DNA from: Corynebacterium bovis DSM 20582 = CIP 54.80
GTDB taxonomy: Bacteria; Actinomycetota; Actinomycetes; Mycobacteriales; Mycobacteriaceae
Direction of reading: 5' to 3'
Assembly: GCF_030408615.1 (NCBI RefSeq)
Contig: NZ_CP047187.1
Location: forward strand, 1,054,001-1,118,000
Length of the DNA stretch: 64,000 nucleotides
This document shows, one piece after another, positions 63,576 to 64,000 of the stretch (positions within the stretch are counted from its first letter, which is position 1; each line of letters starts with the position of its first letter). The position numbers and the translations under genes are program-made. The notes below the pieces were generated by a model that worked only from the letters and a program-made list of their open reading frames with translations, was not told the DNA's origin and searched no databases.

Positions 63576-64000
63576 TCAGCCGATCCCGCCACGTTGGGCG
63601 ACGAACGGCAGGCTCTGGGCGACCGCGGTGCGCCACGTCTCGAAGTCGTGGCCGCCGGGCACCTCGGTGTAGCTGACGTCCATGCCCGCGCCGACGGCGA
63701 GTCCGTCGAGGAGCCGCAGGTCGTTGACGGCGTCGTGGTCGTCGGCACCGGCGACGAACCTCCCGGCGACGGAGCGGAACCGTTCCGGCCGGCTCCGGAG
63801 CAGGTCCTCCGGGTTCTGCCGCCGGAACGCGTCCTCGCTGCCGTCGAAGAAGTCCCGCACGGTCGACTCGTGGTCCACCCCGTTGTTGGGCGTCCGTTCG
63901 CCGGAGAAGTCGAGGAACGACCCGTAGGCGTCGGGTGCGTTGAGGATCGTCTGCAGTGAGCACGTCCCGCCGTAGGACAGCCCGCCGATGGTCCACCTCG
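63576..64000 (-). CDS. Alpha/beta-hydrolase esterase, C-terminal part only
   Basis: The 3' end of a minus-strand gene that runs off the right edge; about 141 codons are seen. The nucleophile elbow GLSYGGT (Ser) lies near the edge and the catalytic-His region PGGHDFETWR near the C-terminus, with GADDHDA between. This is an esterase-D/mycolyltransferase-like fold; whether it is a corynomycolyltransferase or a plain esterase cannot be said without the N-terminus. It is convergent with lysX, 36 bases apart. Confidence 0.75.
   Translation of the reverse strand, partial: RWTIGGLSYGGTCSLQTILNAPDAYGSFLDFSGERTPNNGVDHESTVRDFFDGSEDAFRRQNPEDLLRSRPERFRSVAGRFVAGADDHDAVNDLRLLDGLAVGAGMDVSYTEVPGGHDFETWRTAVAQSLPFVAQRGGIG

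Overview
The window is one contiguous piece of a very GC-rich actinobacterial chromosome, most likely Corynebacterium or a close mycolate-producing relative (inference). Support comes from sepIVA, ltbR, a lysX fusion of lysylphosphatidylglycerol synthase with lysyl-tRNA synthetase, the efeUOB iron system, DUF3515 and DUF222-HNH genes, and a gene order that follows the mycobacterial leuB/gltX/leuCD/gpsA/ddl/thiL/ung/recG/rsmD/coaD/sepIVA/rnc/mutM/smc block. There is no rRNA, CRISPR array, phage or insertion sequence. Most of it is core chromosome with small accessory insertions.

Layout, left part (1-14 kb). A NrtA/NrtB-like ABC transporter (minus) diverges from an OsmC-like protein and an acyl-CoA-dehydrogenase-like flavoprotein (plus), with two copies of a palindromic operator between them. 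A zinc CDF exporter and a COG0523 metallochaperone GTPase follow, then serA. Next come a Ni/Co permease and efeUOB on the minus strand, preceded by a DtxR-like box. The theme up to here is metal homeostasis, plus one unassigned uptake and oxidation unit. leuB closes this part.

Middle (15-34 kb). A Tat lipoprotein of unknown function, fadH and phoD are on the minus strand. They are followed by a FAH-family hydrolase, an isochorismate-synthase-like gene, gltX, and tRNA-Gln and tRNA-Glu. A copper-type lipoprotein (DUF1541) preceded by a CsoR-like operator is bracketed by a second, identical tRNA-Glu. A ClC channel, ltbR diverging from leuCD over a perfect inverted repeat, mutT1 and gpsA complete this part.

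Right part (34.8-64 kb). ddl, a duplicated DUF3515 protein (minus), thiL-ung, a FakA-like kinase and recG come first. A DUF222-HNH nuclease gene (minus) follows. Then come a biotinyl mini-protein with rsmD, coaD, sepIVA, a YceD-like protein, rnc, mutM, an amino-acid:cation symporter, acylphosphatase and smc. A 1,228-residue protein of unknown function lies between smc and lysX. The window ends inside an alpha/beta-hydrolase gene on the minus strand.

Two window-wide properties stand out. At least eleven genes have a TANNNT -10 box only 6-8 bases before the start codon and no Shine-Dalgarno site, so leaderless transcripts are common. Many conserved proteins (LeuC, Ung, MutT1, FakA, CoaD, MutM, LtbR, HNH) carry low-complexity insertions or tails, several built from short in-frame tandem DNA repeats, and non-coding gaps hold similar GC-rich repeats.
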